This document shows, piece by piece, positions 17,201 through 25,680 of a DNA stretch of 37,112 bases. Under the pieces are notes generated by a model. That model saw only the letters and a list, made by a program, of their open reading frames with translations, did not search any database and was not told the origin of the DNA. The stretch comes from Alteromonadaceae bacterium (GTDB lineage: Bacteria; Pseudomonadota; Gammaproteobacteria; Enterobacterales; Alteromonadaceae), in the NCBI GenBank assembly GCA_015491935.1, contig WGGB01000205.1, forward strand, positions 1 to 37,112. Reading direction: 5' to 3'. Made by a program: the position numbers and the translations under genes. Position 1 is the stretch's first letter; the number at the start of each line of letters is the position of its first letter.

Positions 17201-17886
17201 GTAAACAAAAAATCTTTATGAGCGAACAAATCTGCTTTAGCTTGCTTTACTTGTAGATTAAAATTTTCTATGACCGCTTGTGCCGACATTACTTGTAAAT
17301 TAACATCGACATTAATGGCGCGAGAAAATTGACTCACAAAGCTAGCGGGTGTTTGCCAAAATTGCGCCAATAATTGATATTGCTCAGCTGATTTTTTTGA
17401 TAATGTTCGATAAAAATCTTGGCAAGCCTCTAAGGTTAATTCTTGGCAGTTAGTTTCCATATGCGCGTTAAAGGTAACGCCCGTCGCAAAAGCGTGTTGC
17501 GTTAATACGCGTTTACAAAAGCCATGGATAGTAAAAATGGCCGCTTGATCAAGATACAATAACGCTGTTTTAAGTAATAAAATAGCCTCAGCTTCACTAA
17601 TTTGTTTAGCCAGTGCTATAAAATATTCATCTTCTTGAGTTAAGGTGTGCCAATGGTTAATTGCTTCTCGAATACTGGCATCAATGCGTCCGCGTAATTC
17701 TTCAGTGGCATCATTGGTAAAGGTCATGACCAAAATTTGCTCAACCGTTAAACGGCGCTCTAATAATAAGCGTAAATAAATTCGAGTAATATTATAGGTT
17801 TTACCTGTACCCGCGCTGGCTTCAATTAAGTGTTTTCCATGCAAAGGTATGCTATAAGCACACAGGTTTTTATGTTGCTCTGTCAT
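14218..17886 (-). CDS. recB: Exodeoxyribonuclease V beta subunit RecB
   Basis: 1222 residues, the usual size. RecB supplies the 3'-5' SF1A helicase and the only nuclease site of RecBCD. The N-terminal motor has Walker A LIEASAGTGKTYNITRIYL near residue 20, motif Ia VMTFTNDATEELRGRI, Walker B ALVDEFQDTDPQQF near 372, and QHGSKGLEYPVVF plus LLYVAITRAKQR towards the end of the motor. The C-terminal nuclease domain shows GMMHGFIDLIF and the catalytic YVCDYKSTHLG near residue 1108, the metal-binding Asp-x-Lys motif. The start is 2 bp from the recC stop. ptrA, which sits between recC and recB in E. coli, is absent. Confidence 0.97.
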   Translation of the reverse strand: MTEQHKNLCAYSIPLHGKHLIEASAGTGKTYNITRIYLRLLLERRLTVEQILVMTFTNDATEELRGRIDASIREAINHWHTLTQEDEYFIALAKQISEAEAILLLKTALLYLDQAAIFTIHGFCKRVLTQHAFATGVTFNAHMETNCQELTLEACQDFYRTLSKKSAEQYQLLAQFWQTPASFVSQFSRAINVDVNLQVMSAQAVIENFNLQVKQAKADLFAHKDFLFTHLVEVKKGVERQQREIEFEQLINFLDDLVDDIQLATQKMPTEFFNGRRFSRSAHKAQLIEIFAGVNALKTDITKIIEKIAKAQAYSIVNQGILIIRENVKAKKIQQNMLSFDDLITTLAQALTQYDFSSELAARLLAQFPVALVDEFQDTDPQQFAILQALYFPQNINNNLESTGSALYLIGDPKQAIYGFRGGDVFAYLAARKACQYHWAMDTNWRSSPSMISAYNRLFWGNKLTENTRPVFGYDIPYSQVNASVKGQQLAVIDTTYQALQFVHFNVSEYLDKKGEMAQSFRPIMATWCAAEISRLLNTTDMAKTKGVIAKDIAILVRDGSEAAEIKIALSHAGLSAVYLSERENLFATEQASQLLTVLRGILFVENERFFSAALANPLLALTPSDFYQLQQDQHRWQDLKFSFADLRKQWQQKSFISMALALLHGYIKVNDDDILNSKDRILTNLLHLFEALQSASQRHQQGQELLFWFEQQIEATDPEGETELRLESDEDLIKIVTQHGSKGLEYPVVFIPFATRHKDPLKFGNKSVSLLNYHDEQGNLQLSLDGAKSAKDAMRDEAYAETIRLLYVAITRAKQRCYILSAPFKEAHNSPLGLTLKWQENTDIAQFLQQLALENSSNIGVELITEVLPNKNLLSGHSIKNQASYDEKTQYQQAQFIGKIERDWWLSSFSALKKNLRGSGVSAPDHDSELTINTNGVVNSQLLRFRLAKGAHTGNLLHNIFEHCDFTQPNWSEHLSKPLSLYSDLAEEDKPALITWLDDVLQTSLLVNDEQINIKQSNKEESIDELCLAKLPWSATLRESEFYFPMHKAVASTLTQLLTQHRQDKRVQEFAQDIPLNSVQLPHYQKLNGMMHGFIDLIFYHQGKYYVCDYKSTHLGDKFSDYAAINLLEDIEKNHYDLQYLIYSLALHRYLQQRLPNYDATTHFGGVYYLYLRGMSADNNATNIIKNNQLNTNSTGVYYQEISAQLLQQLDQLFLGDFHEC

Positions 17887-17888
17887 GC

Positions 17889-20800
17889 TTATGCCTTATC
17901 TACTTTTATCGTTTCAGGAGAAATTTTGTTCGTTTTTAGTTCCGTAAAAAGCTGATGATATAATTGCGTAAAATCCTCTGTCAGTTCAGCCAATAAGGGT
18001 GGGTTTTGCCAAAAAAAACGCATATAGGGATTTTTAGCTAATGGCATAAAAGCATTGCCCTCATACCAATATTTTTCAAAATCGGCTTGCTCAAAAGATT
18101 TTGCCTTAAAATAACGCTCAGCAATATCAATATTAACCAATAAGGCTTGTTGCTGTCCCTTAATGAAATATTCAATAAACTGAGTTAATTGCGCTAAAGG
18201 TTGGTTAAGTTGCTGATAACTATGAGCCATCACTTGTTGCTTTTTACTGTCAAAATACCAACCAATACTGTTAGTTAATTGTTCTATAGCTTGTTGTTGT
18301 TTTTTTTCAGTATCAGTGAAATATTCACTTGTTTGTTGATGTTGTTGTTGAAAAGCCAAACAAAATAACCTTGATAAATAAAGGGTTAATAAATCTTTTG
18401 GTTTAGCACTGCTACTTTTAAAATAAATACATTGTTTGCCGACAATCGTAAATGTTGCCGTGAGTAATACAGTTTTATCTAATATAGTTAGTGGTAAAGT
18501 AAAAGTTAACACTTCGGGCTCACCTTGTGGCTTGAGTGCTAATTTTATTGGCGCAGCAAGTTGCTGACTGTCGTGCTGCCATTTTTGAAACTCTTGTGCT
18601 GTTGTCGGTAAATCAGGAAATTTACCACCAAGTTCAGCTTGCTGTAATACTTGTGCAACCTGTGCTTCATCTTCGGTTAAATGTGCCAATAATAATGCTT
18701 GTTTTAATTGGTAAGTGGCAAGCGCGTCACTACTAAAAGGCTCAGTGTCATTGAGTTCGGCTTGATAATGCTCAAAATGTAAATTTAATTGTTGTTTAGC
18801 AAAATATTTGCTGGGATTATCAAAAAAACTCACTAATTGATTTAATGAAATATCAACGATTTCAGTTTGACTTTTAGCCGACATAATCAAAGGCTGCTGA
18901 GCGGCTGTTTTACTTTTTTGATTTTCAGCATTAGTGGCTAATGCCAACCAATGAGCATCAAAACTAACACTCTTTAATAAACCTTGTTGATTGTTCATAC
19001 AAGCATTTTTCGGCTGAAAATTACGAACACTAAAAGGCTGCATAGGTAATTGCGTAATACATCCTTGCTCGTTATCTGGGCTTATTTCATCGCTGCTCTG
19101 CGTTAATAATGACCAACCATAGCCTAAATCTAAATATTCCATTAATTCTTTTAACACTAACGAAGGCTGTAATTCATTATTATTACGAATATTGCGCCCT
19201 TGATAACTTAGATACAAAGCTTTACGTGCACAAATAATTGCTTCTAAAAATAAATAACGATCGTCACCACGGCGTGATCTATCGCCAATTTGTGCAGGTG
19301 TTATTGCCATTAAGTCAAAGCCTAAAGGTTGGCGTTGTCGAGGAAATTCACCATCGTTAAGCCCTAAAATAGCAATTATTTTAAAAGGAATACTACGCAT
19401 GGGTAGCATAGAGCAAAATGTTACTTGCCCAACTAAAAACTGTTTTCCTGGATCTGGTTGACTAAAATGATTTTGTAAAAATTCACGCACCACCACTAAA
19501 GATAAGCGCTGCTCATAATGCGCTTCTTGGCAATATTCAAATAAAGACGTTAACGCATTATAAATAATATCAAAAGCTACCTCACCGTCATTTACAAAAA
19601 GTTGCTCTAGCAAATTAGTCAAAAATTCAAACCACGACTCTGCTTTTTTAGCGGTTGTCATTTGTTGGGCAAACTGTTGTAATTGTGACAATATTTGCAT
19701 TATTTTACCCAATAATAACGCATCATTTCCTTCAACATCGGCCAATAATAATTGTTGTTGGTAAATACTGTCTTCATCACCATAAGCAAAACCAAGCAAT
19801 AAGCGAGATAAACCTTGCTGCCAAGTAAACTTATCATTTGCTTCATCAAGCCCTAAAACTGCTTGCTTGTGCTGCTGATCTAATCCCCAGTGTATAGAAG
19901 CTTGTTCAAGCCATGTACTAATTTTATCTATTTCTTCAAGCGTTAATGAAAATTTTAACTGCATTGCAGGTAAACGTAATAAAGCAATTAATTTAGAAAC
20001 CTGAAAGCGACTATCGGGTAATTGCAATAACTCAATAAAGGCGGCAACTAACGGTTCACTATCTTTACTCACTCTGTCGGCTATAGAGCAAGGTAATGGG
20101 GGTACTTTTTCTCCCACATCTTGCCAACCACGACTAAACACCGCATCAATATAAGGCGCATAGTTTTCAACTTGTGGGCACATGACCAAAATATCTTTAG
20201 GAGTTAAGGTGTTATCTTCGTTAAATTGATGTAATAAATAATCATGTAATGCTTGCACTTCACGCAAGGCGCTATGACAACTTGTAATGGTGATAGAATC
20301 ATCTATTTGAATCTTTGGCTGTTGACGTGCATCTTGCAAGCATAAAATATCATTTTGAATATTTTCTAAACAAGTATTGGGGTTGCGCTTTGTGGTTGAG
20401 CTAATATCCATACTAATATGTTCAAAAGCGTCTATGTTAATTGTGCTATATTGCTGTAACAAGGCTAAAAACTCTCGCCCTTGTTGACCTAAATTAGCCA
20501 ATAAGGGGTTACCCACTAATTGGGCTAGCTCACTGTGGCTTCCCTCTTTTTTATCATCACTTAACCAGGTGTCTATAGTTTTAAGCGCTTGTTTTTCAGT
20601 GAGTAAATCTCCCCAATAATCATAACAAGGGTTTAAATGAAAAAAATGGACTTCGGTATGTTCACTTAAAGCACTAATAAATTCAAGCCATAGCGGTGCC
20701 ATAGCATTAAGCCCAAAAAAAGAAATTCGTGGGGGTAATTGTGCTTTATGTTTACTTATATTGTTAATCGCAGCAGTAATAAGTGTTTGCGGATTATAAG

Positions 20801-21413
20801 GTACTTGCTCTGTTAATAGATGCCATAACTTAGCTTGCCAAGCAATTAAGTTTTGTGTGCTTTTATCTACATGATTAAAATCACTATTTAAGGATTGTTT
20901 TTGAATTTGCCATGCATCGAGCCATTGAGGGCGAAAAATTAAATATTGTTCAAATAAATCGGCAAGTTGTTCGGCTAATTGAAAACGCTTAAGCAATGCT
21001 TGCTCACTAACCTTAGGTTGCTCATTGTTATTTACTGTTTTATCAGCACTGTTATCCTGCCAATATAAATTTACTGCATTAAAAATGGCATCTTTTTGTA
21101 CTGTTTCACTCGCTAATAGTGCATCAATACGCCATGTTAAAACTTCGCGTGAATAAGGTGACTGTTGAGGTACATCATCACCACTGGCAATACTTCTAAG
21201 CAATTGCCACAAGTATTGAGATGGTAACGCGTAACGGTAATTCATACTAATACCACGTTGTTTTGCAAGTGATAAATTTAACCAGTGCTGCATACCGGCA
21301 TTATGCACTATGATCACTTCTTGACTTAATACGGGCAGAGGAGAAATTTGTTGGATTTTATCGAATAAGACTAATAAATTTTCCATTTTATTAGCCGGAT
21401 ATAAGTAGATCAA
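17889..21413 (-). CDS. recC: Exodeoxyribonuclease V gamma subunit RecC
   Basis: 1174 residues. RecC splits the duplex and recognises Chi in the RecBCD complex. The N-terminus MIYLYPANKMENLLVLF aligns with the E. coli start (MLRVYHSNRLDVLEALM). It is followed by NAGMQHWLNLSLAKQRGI and later ILVMCPQVENYAPYI and LGLNDGEFPRQRQPLGFDLM, all typical RecC blocks. RecC has a helicase-like fold but no Walker motifs, as seen here. The best start is a TTG at 21411-21413: AAGG lies 7 nt upstream and the alignment requires these residues. The first ATG is nine codons later and would cut the first strand. It is the first gene of the recC-recB-recD unit. Confidence 0.95.
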   Translation of the reverse strand: MIYLYPANKMENLLVLFDKIQQISPLPVLSQEVIIVHNAGMQHWLNLSLAKQRGISMNYRYALPSQYLWQLLRSIASGDDVPQQSPYSREVLTWRIDALLASETVQKDAIFNAVNLYWQDNSADKTVNNNEQPKVSEQALLKRFQLAEQLADLFEQYLIFRPQWLDAWQIQKQSLNSDFNHVDKSTQNLIAWQAKLWHLLTEQVPYNPQTLITAAINNISKHKAQLPPRISFFGLNAMAPLWLEFISALSEHTEVHFFHLNPCYDYWGDLLTEKQALKTIDTWLSDDKKEGSHSELAQLVGNPLLANLGQQGREFLALLQQYSTINIDAFEHISMDISSTTKRNPNTCLENIQNDILCLQDARQQPKIQIDDSITITSCHSALREVQALHDYLLHQFNEDNTLTPKDILVMCPQVENYAPYIDAVFSRGWQDVGEKVPPLPCSIADRVSKDSEPLVAAFIELLQLPDSRFQVSKLIALLRLPAMQLKFSLTLEEIDKISTWLEQASIHWGLDQQHKQAVLGLDEANDKFTWQQGLSRLLLGFAYGDEDSIYQQQLLLADVEGNDALLLGKIMQILSQLQQFAQQMTTAKKAESWFEFLTNLLEQLFVNDGEVAFDIIYNALTSLFEYCQEAHYEQRLSLVVVREFLQNHFSQPDPGKQFLVGQVTFCSMLPMRSIPFKIIAILGLNDGEFPRQRQPLGFDLMAITPAQIGDRSRRGDDRYLFLEAIICARKALYLSYQGRNIRNNNELQPSLVLKELMEYLDLGYGWSLLTQSSDEISPDNEQGCITQLPMQPFSVRNFQPKNACMNNQQGLLKSVSFDAHWLALATNAENQKSKTAAQQPLIMSAKSQTEIVDISLNQLVSFFDNPSKYFAKQQLNLHFEHYQAELNDTEPFSSDALATYQLKQALLLAHLTEDEAQVAQVLQQAELGGKFPDLPTTAQEFQKWQHDSQQLAAPIKLALKPQGEPEVLTFTLPLTILDKTVLLTATFTIVGKQCIYFKSSSAKPKDLLTLYLSRLFCLAFQQQHQQTSEYFTDTEKKQQQAIEQLTNSIGWYFDSKKQQVMAHSYQQLNQPLAQLTQFIEYFIKGQQQALLVNIDIAERYFKAKSFEQADFEKYWYEGNAFMPLAKNPYMRFFWQNPPLLAELTEDFTQLYHQLFTELKTNKISPETIKVDKA

Positions 21414-21527
21414 AGCGGTACCTTAGCAAGATGAATTCGCAATGATAAATTTAACCACAGCTATGAGGTTAACACTAGTAAATTATTGTTGTTAATGTAA
21501 ATTATAAACTCTTATCATTATTGTATT

Positions 21528-22679
21528 TTAAGGATAAGCTTGTTGAGCGGCTTTTAAAAAATCAAGTTTAGCAACATATTGGCGTTTGATGCGTGGCTGA
21601 TGGTTTAAAGCGATAGCTTTTCTCATTGCCTTTTTGGCTTTATTTAAAGCATTAAGACGGTAATAAACTTTTGCCAAAGCAAAATAAAACTCATGATTTT
21701 TTTGATCTAATGCTATCGCTTTTTTATAATATTTTATTGCTAATTTATAATCACCTTTATAATTTGCTTCATCAGCCAATAATGCGTGGTAATAAGGATT
21801 CTGTTTTCGTTTATTTTCTAGCTTATGAGTAATGTTTCTATATTGAGTAAAATCCCCTTTTAGTTTTAACAAATAAGCATAATTTCCCAATACCGTATTA
21901 TTTTCAGTATCTAAATTTAACGCATATAAATAAGTTTGCTCGGCTAACACGGGTAAATTATTTAAACGATAAAGTAAGCCTAAGTTCCCCCAACCATTAC
22001 TAAAACTCGAATCAGTAGTTACCGAAGCTTTTAAATAAGCGTAAGCCGTATCATAATGTTTATCGACAATAGCTTGCGCACCTTTGTTGGCATAAAACAT
22101 TGCAACAACACGTTTTTTATCAATAAAATGACTAGGAAATGTTTTTTTGGATACATAAGGATCAAAATCTATTTGTAAATTACTACCGCCATAAATCACC
22201 TGTTTAGTCGCAAACTTTCCCGTGAGTAAAAGTAAATTAATATGTCCTGTAAGCATATTATAAGATCCATTTCTAACCCAAAACTCTGGAATATCAACTT
22301 GTTGAAAACGCATAGTTAAATTAGCTTCTTTAGCTAATGCATAAGCCATAATCGTTAATGATAAACAATTGGCGGTATTATTGTGAAAAGCATCTGAGGC
22401 AACTAAATTAGCTGAACTAGAATAAACAATACCAATACTACGGTTTTTAAATATTTGCCGAAGTAGCCTTTTAGTTCGTTTTTGTGGATCTTTGACGGAT
22501 AGAATACGATCTGCAACAACACGTTTAATATCATCATCTAAACTAAATATTTGTTGCTCAGTTTCAATGTTAGTTTGCGCATAAGTCATAAAGACTTGAT
22601 CGCTAAACAAGCCTTCTCTAAGCGCTAACTGATTGCTTTGACTGAGTAAAGGTGTTGATTGGCATGCGGAAATAAGCAA
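21528..22679 (-). CDS. Transglutaminase-like/TPR lipoprotein, leader out of frame
   Basis: From the TTG at 22677-22679 the frame gives 383 residues. Residues 85-175 look like a transglutaminase-type cysteine-protease fold: Cys105 in NTANCLSLTIMAYALAKEAN, His146 in TGHINLL, and Asp171 or Asp173 in IDFDPY. Residues about 195-370 form TPR repeats (FSNGWGNLGLLYRLNNLPVLAEQTYLYAL and KGDYKLAIKYYKKAIALDQ among them). The frame begins with LISAC, a lipobox, but the TTG leaves only five residues before the Cys, too few for a signal peptide. A proper signal peptide lies in the other frame just upstream (see the entry at 22680-22729). Substrate unknown; probably an outer-membrane lipoprotein if expressed. 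Divergent from the TonB-domain gene. Confidence 0.8.
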   Translation of the reverse strand: MLISACQSTPLLSQSNQLALREGLFSDQVFMTYAQTNIETEQQIFSLDDDIKRVVADRILSVKDPQKRTKRLLRQIFKNRSIGIVYSSSANLVASDAFHNNTANCLSLTIMAYALAKEANLTMRFQQVDIPEFWVRNGSYNMLTGHINLLLLTGKFATKQVIYGGSNLQIDFDPYVSKKTFPSHFIDKKRVVAMFYANKGAQAIVDKHYDTAYAYLKASVTTDSSFSNGWGNLGLLYRLNNLPVLAEQTYLYALNLDTENNTVLGNYAYLLKLKGDFTQYRNITHKLENKRKQNPYYHALLADEANYKGDYKLAIKYYKKAIALDQKNHEFYFALAKVYYRLNALNKAKKAMRKAIALNHQPRIKRQYVAKLDFLKAAQQAYP

Positions 22680-22729
22680 TAAAAAAAAGAGACAGAAATA
22701 AAATGATAATAATGCATAACAACTCCTAA
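22680..22729 (-). other. Out-of-frame signal-peptide start ending in a T8 tract
   Basis: An ATG at 22715-22717 has AGGAG (complement of 22723-22727) 5 nt upstream, the best start signal near this gene. It reads MHYYHFISVSFF and then enters eight T residues (complement of 22681-22688). In the present sequence this frame continues YCLFPH and stops about 18 codons later. One extra T, or a -1 slip on T-TTT-TTT in the correct phase, would give MHYYHFISVSFFLLLISAC, a standard 18-residue lipoprotein signal with Cys19, in frame with the transglutaminase-like/TPR gene. This may be real phase variation, programmed slippage, a pseudogene lesion or a sequencing error. Confidence 0.7.
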
Positions 22730-22893
22730 ACAGCTCAAAAAAAGCTGTATATCACTCATAAGCTTAGTTGTTCTGCTCAATAATCAAACAAAATAGAAGA
22801 TATATTAATATCAGTTTACAATTTTACAAGTAACACATAAAATACACACTTAATTGACATTTTATGTAAAATACTAAAAAGGATTTAACTTTA

Positions 22894-23967
22894 ATGAAAC
22901 TTTCTTACCTTTATAAAAATATGGCGTCTTTATTATTTTTATCTACAACAACCTTAATTAGCGCAACAACAAACGCTGCCGAAACCGTGCAACTCGCCAC
23001 AATAGACGATGCAAAAGTCATTAAAAGAGTAGCGCCTAAATACCCCATCAACGCCGCACGTTTAGGCAAAGAAGGTAGCGCTAAATTAAGTTATGTAATT
23101 GACACTAAAGGCAATGTTTCTCATGTTATTGTTGAAGATATAATAGGCTATAAAGGCTTTGCTAAAGTGGCTAAAAAAGCAGTGTCACAATGGAAATTTA
23201 AACCCGCACTAGAAGATGGAAAACCTGTTCAGCAATGTCAAAATGCTGTGCAACTAGATTTTTCAATGTCAATGGACGGACACAAGGTATCACAACAATT
23301 TTATCGCCTTTATAAAAAAACACAAAGAGCCTTTGCTGATAATGATTTAGAACTTGTTAAAAAGTATTTAGATAAATTAACTAAATTAGAAGCTTGGAAA
23401 TTAGCCGATATTTCTTATACTAATTTACTTAAAGCTAAATATGCCCAAATGCTTAACAAACCTGCGGAGCAATTAAAATACTTAAATAAAACGGGCAATG
23501 TTTTTCAAAAAGATGTTTATTTTTCTTTATTATCTCAACGTTACAAATTGAATATTCAATTTAATAATCTTTATGAAGCAAATAAAGATTTAGAACAAAT
23601 GTTAAAAATGGAACAGGCTAAACCTTATTTAGCAAAGCTTAAGCAACAAAAGCAAAATATAGATGACTTTATCGAAAACGGTGGCGATATTGTTGTTGAT
23701 GGTACTTTAAATTCTGAGCATAATTTTTGGAAATACACCTTACTTCGCAATAATTTTTCGTTATTGCAAACCTCTGGAAAACTTGATGAAGTAGATTTGC
23801 GCTGTGCTAATAAACGCCATATATTTAAAATTGGTGATGATAGCCAGTGGAATATTCCGAAAAAGTGGCAACATTGTTCGGTCTATATTTCTGGCGATAA
23901 AAATGCCGTTTTCAAACTAGTCGAACATGGTAATAAGCAAATTAAAGCAACAACGGCCGCTCTTTAA
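22894..23967 (+). CDS. Periplasmic TonB C-terminal-domain protein
   Basis: 357 residues with a Sec signal peptide (MKLSYLYKNMASLLFLSTTTLISATTNAA, likely cut before ET). A TonB C-terminal domain follows at about residues 42-126, with APKYPINAARLGKEGSAKLSYVID-type start, GYKGFAKVAKKAV and WKFKPALEDGKPV. Classical TonB keeps this domain at the end of a membrane-anchored, Pro-rich arm. Here it comes first, there is no anchor, and it is followed by a helical TPR-like region (about 135-260) and a C-terminal beta-rich region with two cysteines (DLRCANKRHIF and WQHCSVYISGD) that could form a disulfide. So it is unlikely to energise receptors itself, despite the usual 'energy transducer TonB' label. 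AAAAAGGATTTAACTTTA precedes the ATG, giving a plausible AGGA site. Divergent from the lipoprotein gene. Confidence 0.85.
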   Translation: MKLSYLYKNMASLLFLSTTTLISATTNAAETVQLATIDDAKVIKRVAPKYPINAARLGKEGSAKLSYVIDTKGNVSHVIVEDIIGYKGFAKVAKKAVSQWKFKPALEDGKPVQQCQNAVQLDFSMSMDGHKVSQQFYRLYKKTQRAFADNDLELVKKYLDKLTKLEAWKLADISYTNLLKAKYAQMLNKPAEQLKYLNKTGNVFQKDVYFSLLSQRYKLNIQFNNLYEANKDLEQMLKMEQAKPYLAKLKQQKQNIDDFIENGGDIVVDGTLNSEHNFWKYTLLRNNFSLLQTSGKLDEVDLRCANKRHIFKIGDDSQWNIPKKWQHCSVYISGDKNAVFKLVEHGNKQIKATTAAL

Positions 23968-23995
23968 TAGAGCCCCTTAAATATAAAGTTAAACG

Positions 23996-24514
23996 CTACT
24001 CATAACGACTATCAAAATCAACAAAAAACTGCTTAGTTATTGTTTTTTGTTGGTTTTTATCAAATAACTTTGCTGTAAACCAAACTCGCCATTGCATATT
24101 TGGTTCAGAGCACGCCACCACCATAGTTTCAGCACTCAATGTTTGTTTTTTATAGGGTAAAGTCTTTGTGTTATCACTTTTAGTTAAAGGCGTTGCTTGA
24201 AAAAATAACGGTATTTTCCCCATAAACATATTTTTACCTTCCATATAAGCATTAACCGACTGTAGTTGTAACGGCCCTTGATATTGCATATAAAGCCTAA
24301 AAGGTATTTCTGTTTTTACACTTTTCACATTAAATAATAATGAAAAGTTACCCTCTTTAGTTTCATGTACACAAACACTTTGAGTCTGAATACATTGTGG
24401 TTTAGTTAAATGATTGGCTTTAATCTTTTGGGTGTTCGCTGGTTTACAAGCCGTACATAAAAATAAGCAGATGATTACACTCGTGAGTATAGATAATCGA
24501 TAATTAAAATACAT
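23996..24514 (-). CDS. Small lipoprotein, function unknown
   Basis: 172 residues. The N-terminus MYFNYRLSILTSVIICLFLCTAC is a lipoprotein signal peptide with Cys23 as the likely lipidated residue. The mature part is beta-rich with aromatic and basic residues (PFRLYMQYQGPLQLQSVNAY, MQWRVWFTAKLFDKNQQ) and four more cysteines or near-cysteine positions, including SVCVHE and VVACSEP. No family is recognised. The gene ends 28 bp from the end of the TonB-domain gene, convergent with it. The signal peptide and intact length make it a credible gene. Confidence 0.7.
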   Translation of the reverse strand: MYFNYRLSILTSVIICLFLCTACKPANTQKIKANHLTKPQCIQTQSVCVHETKEGNFSLLFNVKSVKTEIPFRLYMQYQGPLQLQSVNAYMEGKNMFMGKIPLFFQATPLTKSDNTKTLPYKKQTLSAETMVVACSEPNMQWRVWFTAKLFDKNQQKTITKQFFVDFDSRYE

Positions 24515-24571
24515 GATGTTAATTAAGTTTCAGAAAATAATGATTAAGATCATACAGCAAAAAACTTATTT

Positions 24572-25317
24572 ACCCGTGGTGCATTAATAAAAAAAATGAA
24601 ATTCTAAGTTGCTCAATCACTTAGCGTGATATAATGACATCTTCACCAAAAGATTAGTCAAATGAGCAACTTACACGATAGTTATACCAAAATTATTAGC
24701 CTACTGCACGACATTGAACCAAATTCTTATTTTTTAAATTAAAAGCAAAAAGCGAAAACCTAAACTCAATGATACTGAATTAATAGCATTGAACTTAGCT
24801 ACAGAATGCCTAGGCATTGATTCAGAGCGTTTTCTTTTCACCTTATCGCCCTCATCTATCAAAGATAAGATTGACCGCACTGTTTATAACAGAAGACGAC
24901 GAAAATTAGCTTTTAAAATAGAGCTGTTTAGACAAAAAATTGCTTCCATCATTGTGCCTGTCGAAGACTATCATGTCATTGACAGTATGCCTTTAGAAGT
25001 CTGTAAATATAGCCACTCTTTTCGCACTAAAATACGCCAAGAAAACACCGAAACTTCACCAAGCTTTGGTTACTGTGCCGCACAAAAACTACATTATTTT
25101 GGTTACAAAATTCATGCCGTTTGTACTGTACCGGGCGTGATTAAAACTTTGATATATCAAAAGCTTCTGTCCACGATATTAAACATCAACTCAGCAACTG
25201 TGTTTTTATTGGTGATAAAGGCTATCTTAGCCAACACTATCAACAAGATTTATTTGAAACATCAAATATAAAAATTGAAACACCAATGCGCAGTAATAAT
25301 GCAAACTTCAAACCATT
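24572..25317 (+). mobile_element. IS982-family insertion sequence remnant
   Basis: The left end probably starts at 24572 with ACCCGTGGTGCA, a plausible IS982-type terminal sequence. About 90 bp later the transposase frame begins. The right part of the element, including the end of the transposase and the right terminal repeat, is missing. At about 25318 the sequence changes abruptly into an IS256-family transposase end. The exact left boundary is inferred, because the matching right end is lost and no target duplication can be checked. Confidence 0.75.
24662..25317 (+). pseudogene. IS982-family transposase, frameshifted and truncated
   Basis: The frame starts MSNLHDSYTKIISLLHDIEP and breaks in a T6 run near 24730. 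Restoring one T gives FFKLKAKKRKPKLNDTELIALN, joined to LATECLGIDSERFLFTL. The central part carries the typical IS982 blocks VIDSMPLEVCKYS and GYCAAQKLHYFGYKIHAVC, with Asp of the DDE triad in IDSMP. A second single-T loss near 25150 (ACTTTGAT) shifts to the frame ISKASVHDIKHQLSN...FIGDKGYLSQHYQQDLFETS, which contains the next catalytic Asp (GDKGY). The reading ends at FKPF, before the last catalytic Glu region. It cannot make active transposase. Confidence 0.88.
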
Positions 25318-25680
25318 TTCAAAGGCGCTGCGGAATTAGCGCTTGATGAATTAGAAGCGAAATGGGGAAACGCTTATCCATTAGTGCTCAACTCGTGGCG
25401 CAGAAAGTGGCCTAATTTATCACACTATTTCAAGTATCCAGAGCATATCAGAAAAGTTATTTATACAACCAATGCTGTTGAAGCTGTTCATCGACAATTT
25501 AGAAAACTAACAAAAACAAAGGGAGCATTTCCAAACGAAAATAGCTTGCTGAAATTGCTTTATGCTGGCATATTGAATGCCACCGAGAAATGGACAATGC
25601 CAATTCACAATTGGAGTCTCTGCCTATCTTAGTTAGCCATTTATTTTGAGGGACGCTTAGACAGTGTTTTGGAAATCTAA
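25318..25680 (+). pseudogene. IS256-family transposase C-terminal fragment with internal stop
   Basis: The frame reads FKGAAELALDELEAKWGNAYP, then SWRRKWPNLSHYF, YPEHIRKVIYTTNAVEAVHRQFRK and TKTKGAFPNENSLLKLLY, all C-terminal signatures of mutator-type transposases (compare IRKVIYTTNAIESLNR). After NWSLCLS an in-frame TAG at 25630-25632 stands where the family has CAG (Gln). Beyond it LAIYFEGRLDSVLEI continues to the true stop at 25678-25680. So the piece is N-terminally deleted and carries a nonsense mutation. It is not functional. Confidence 0.88.

Noticed and set aside
22854-22882. TTGACA upstream of the TonB-domain gene as a -35 box
   Set aside because: No acceptable -10 lies 15-19 bp downstream. 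The TAAAAT that follows is only 7 bp away.
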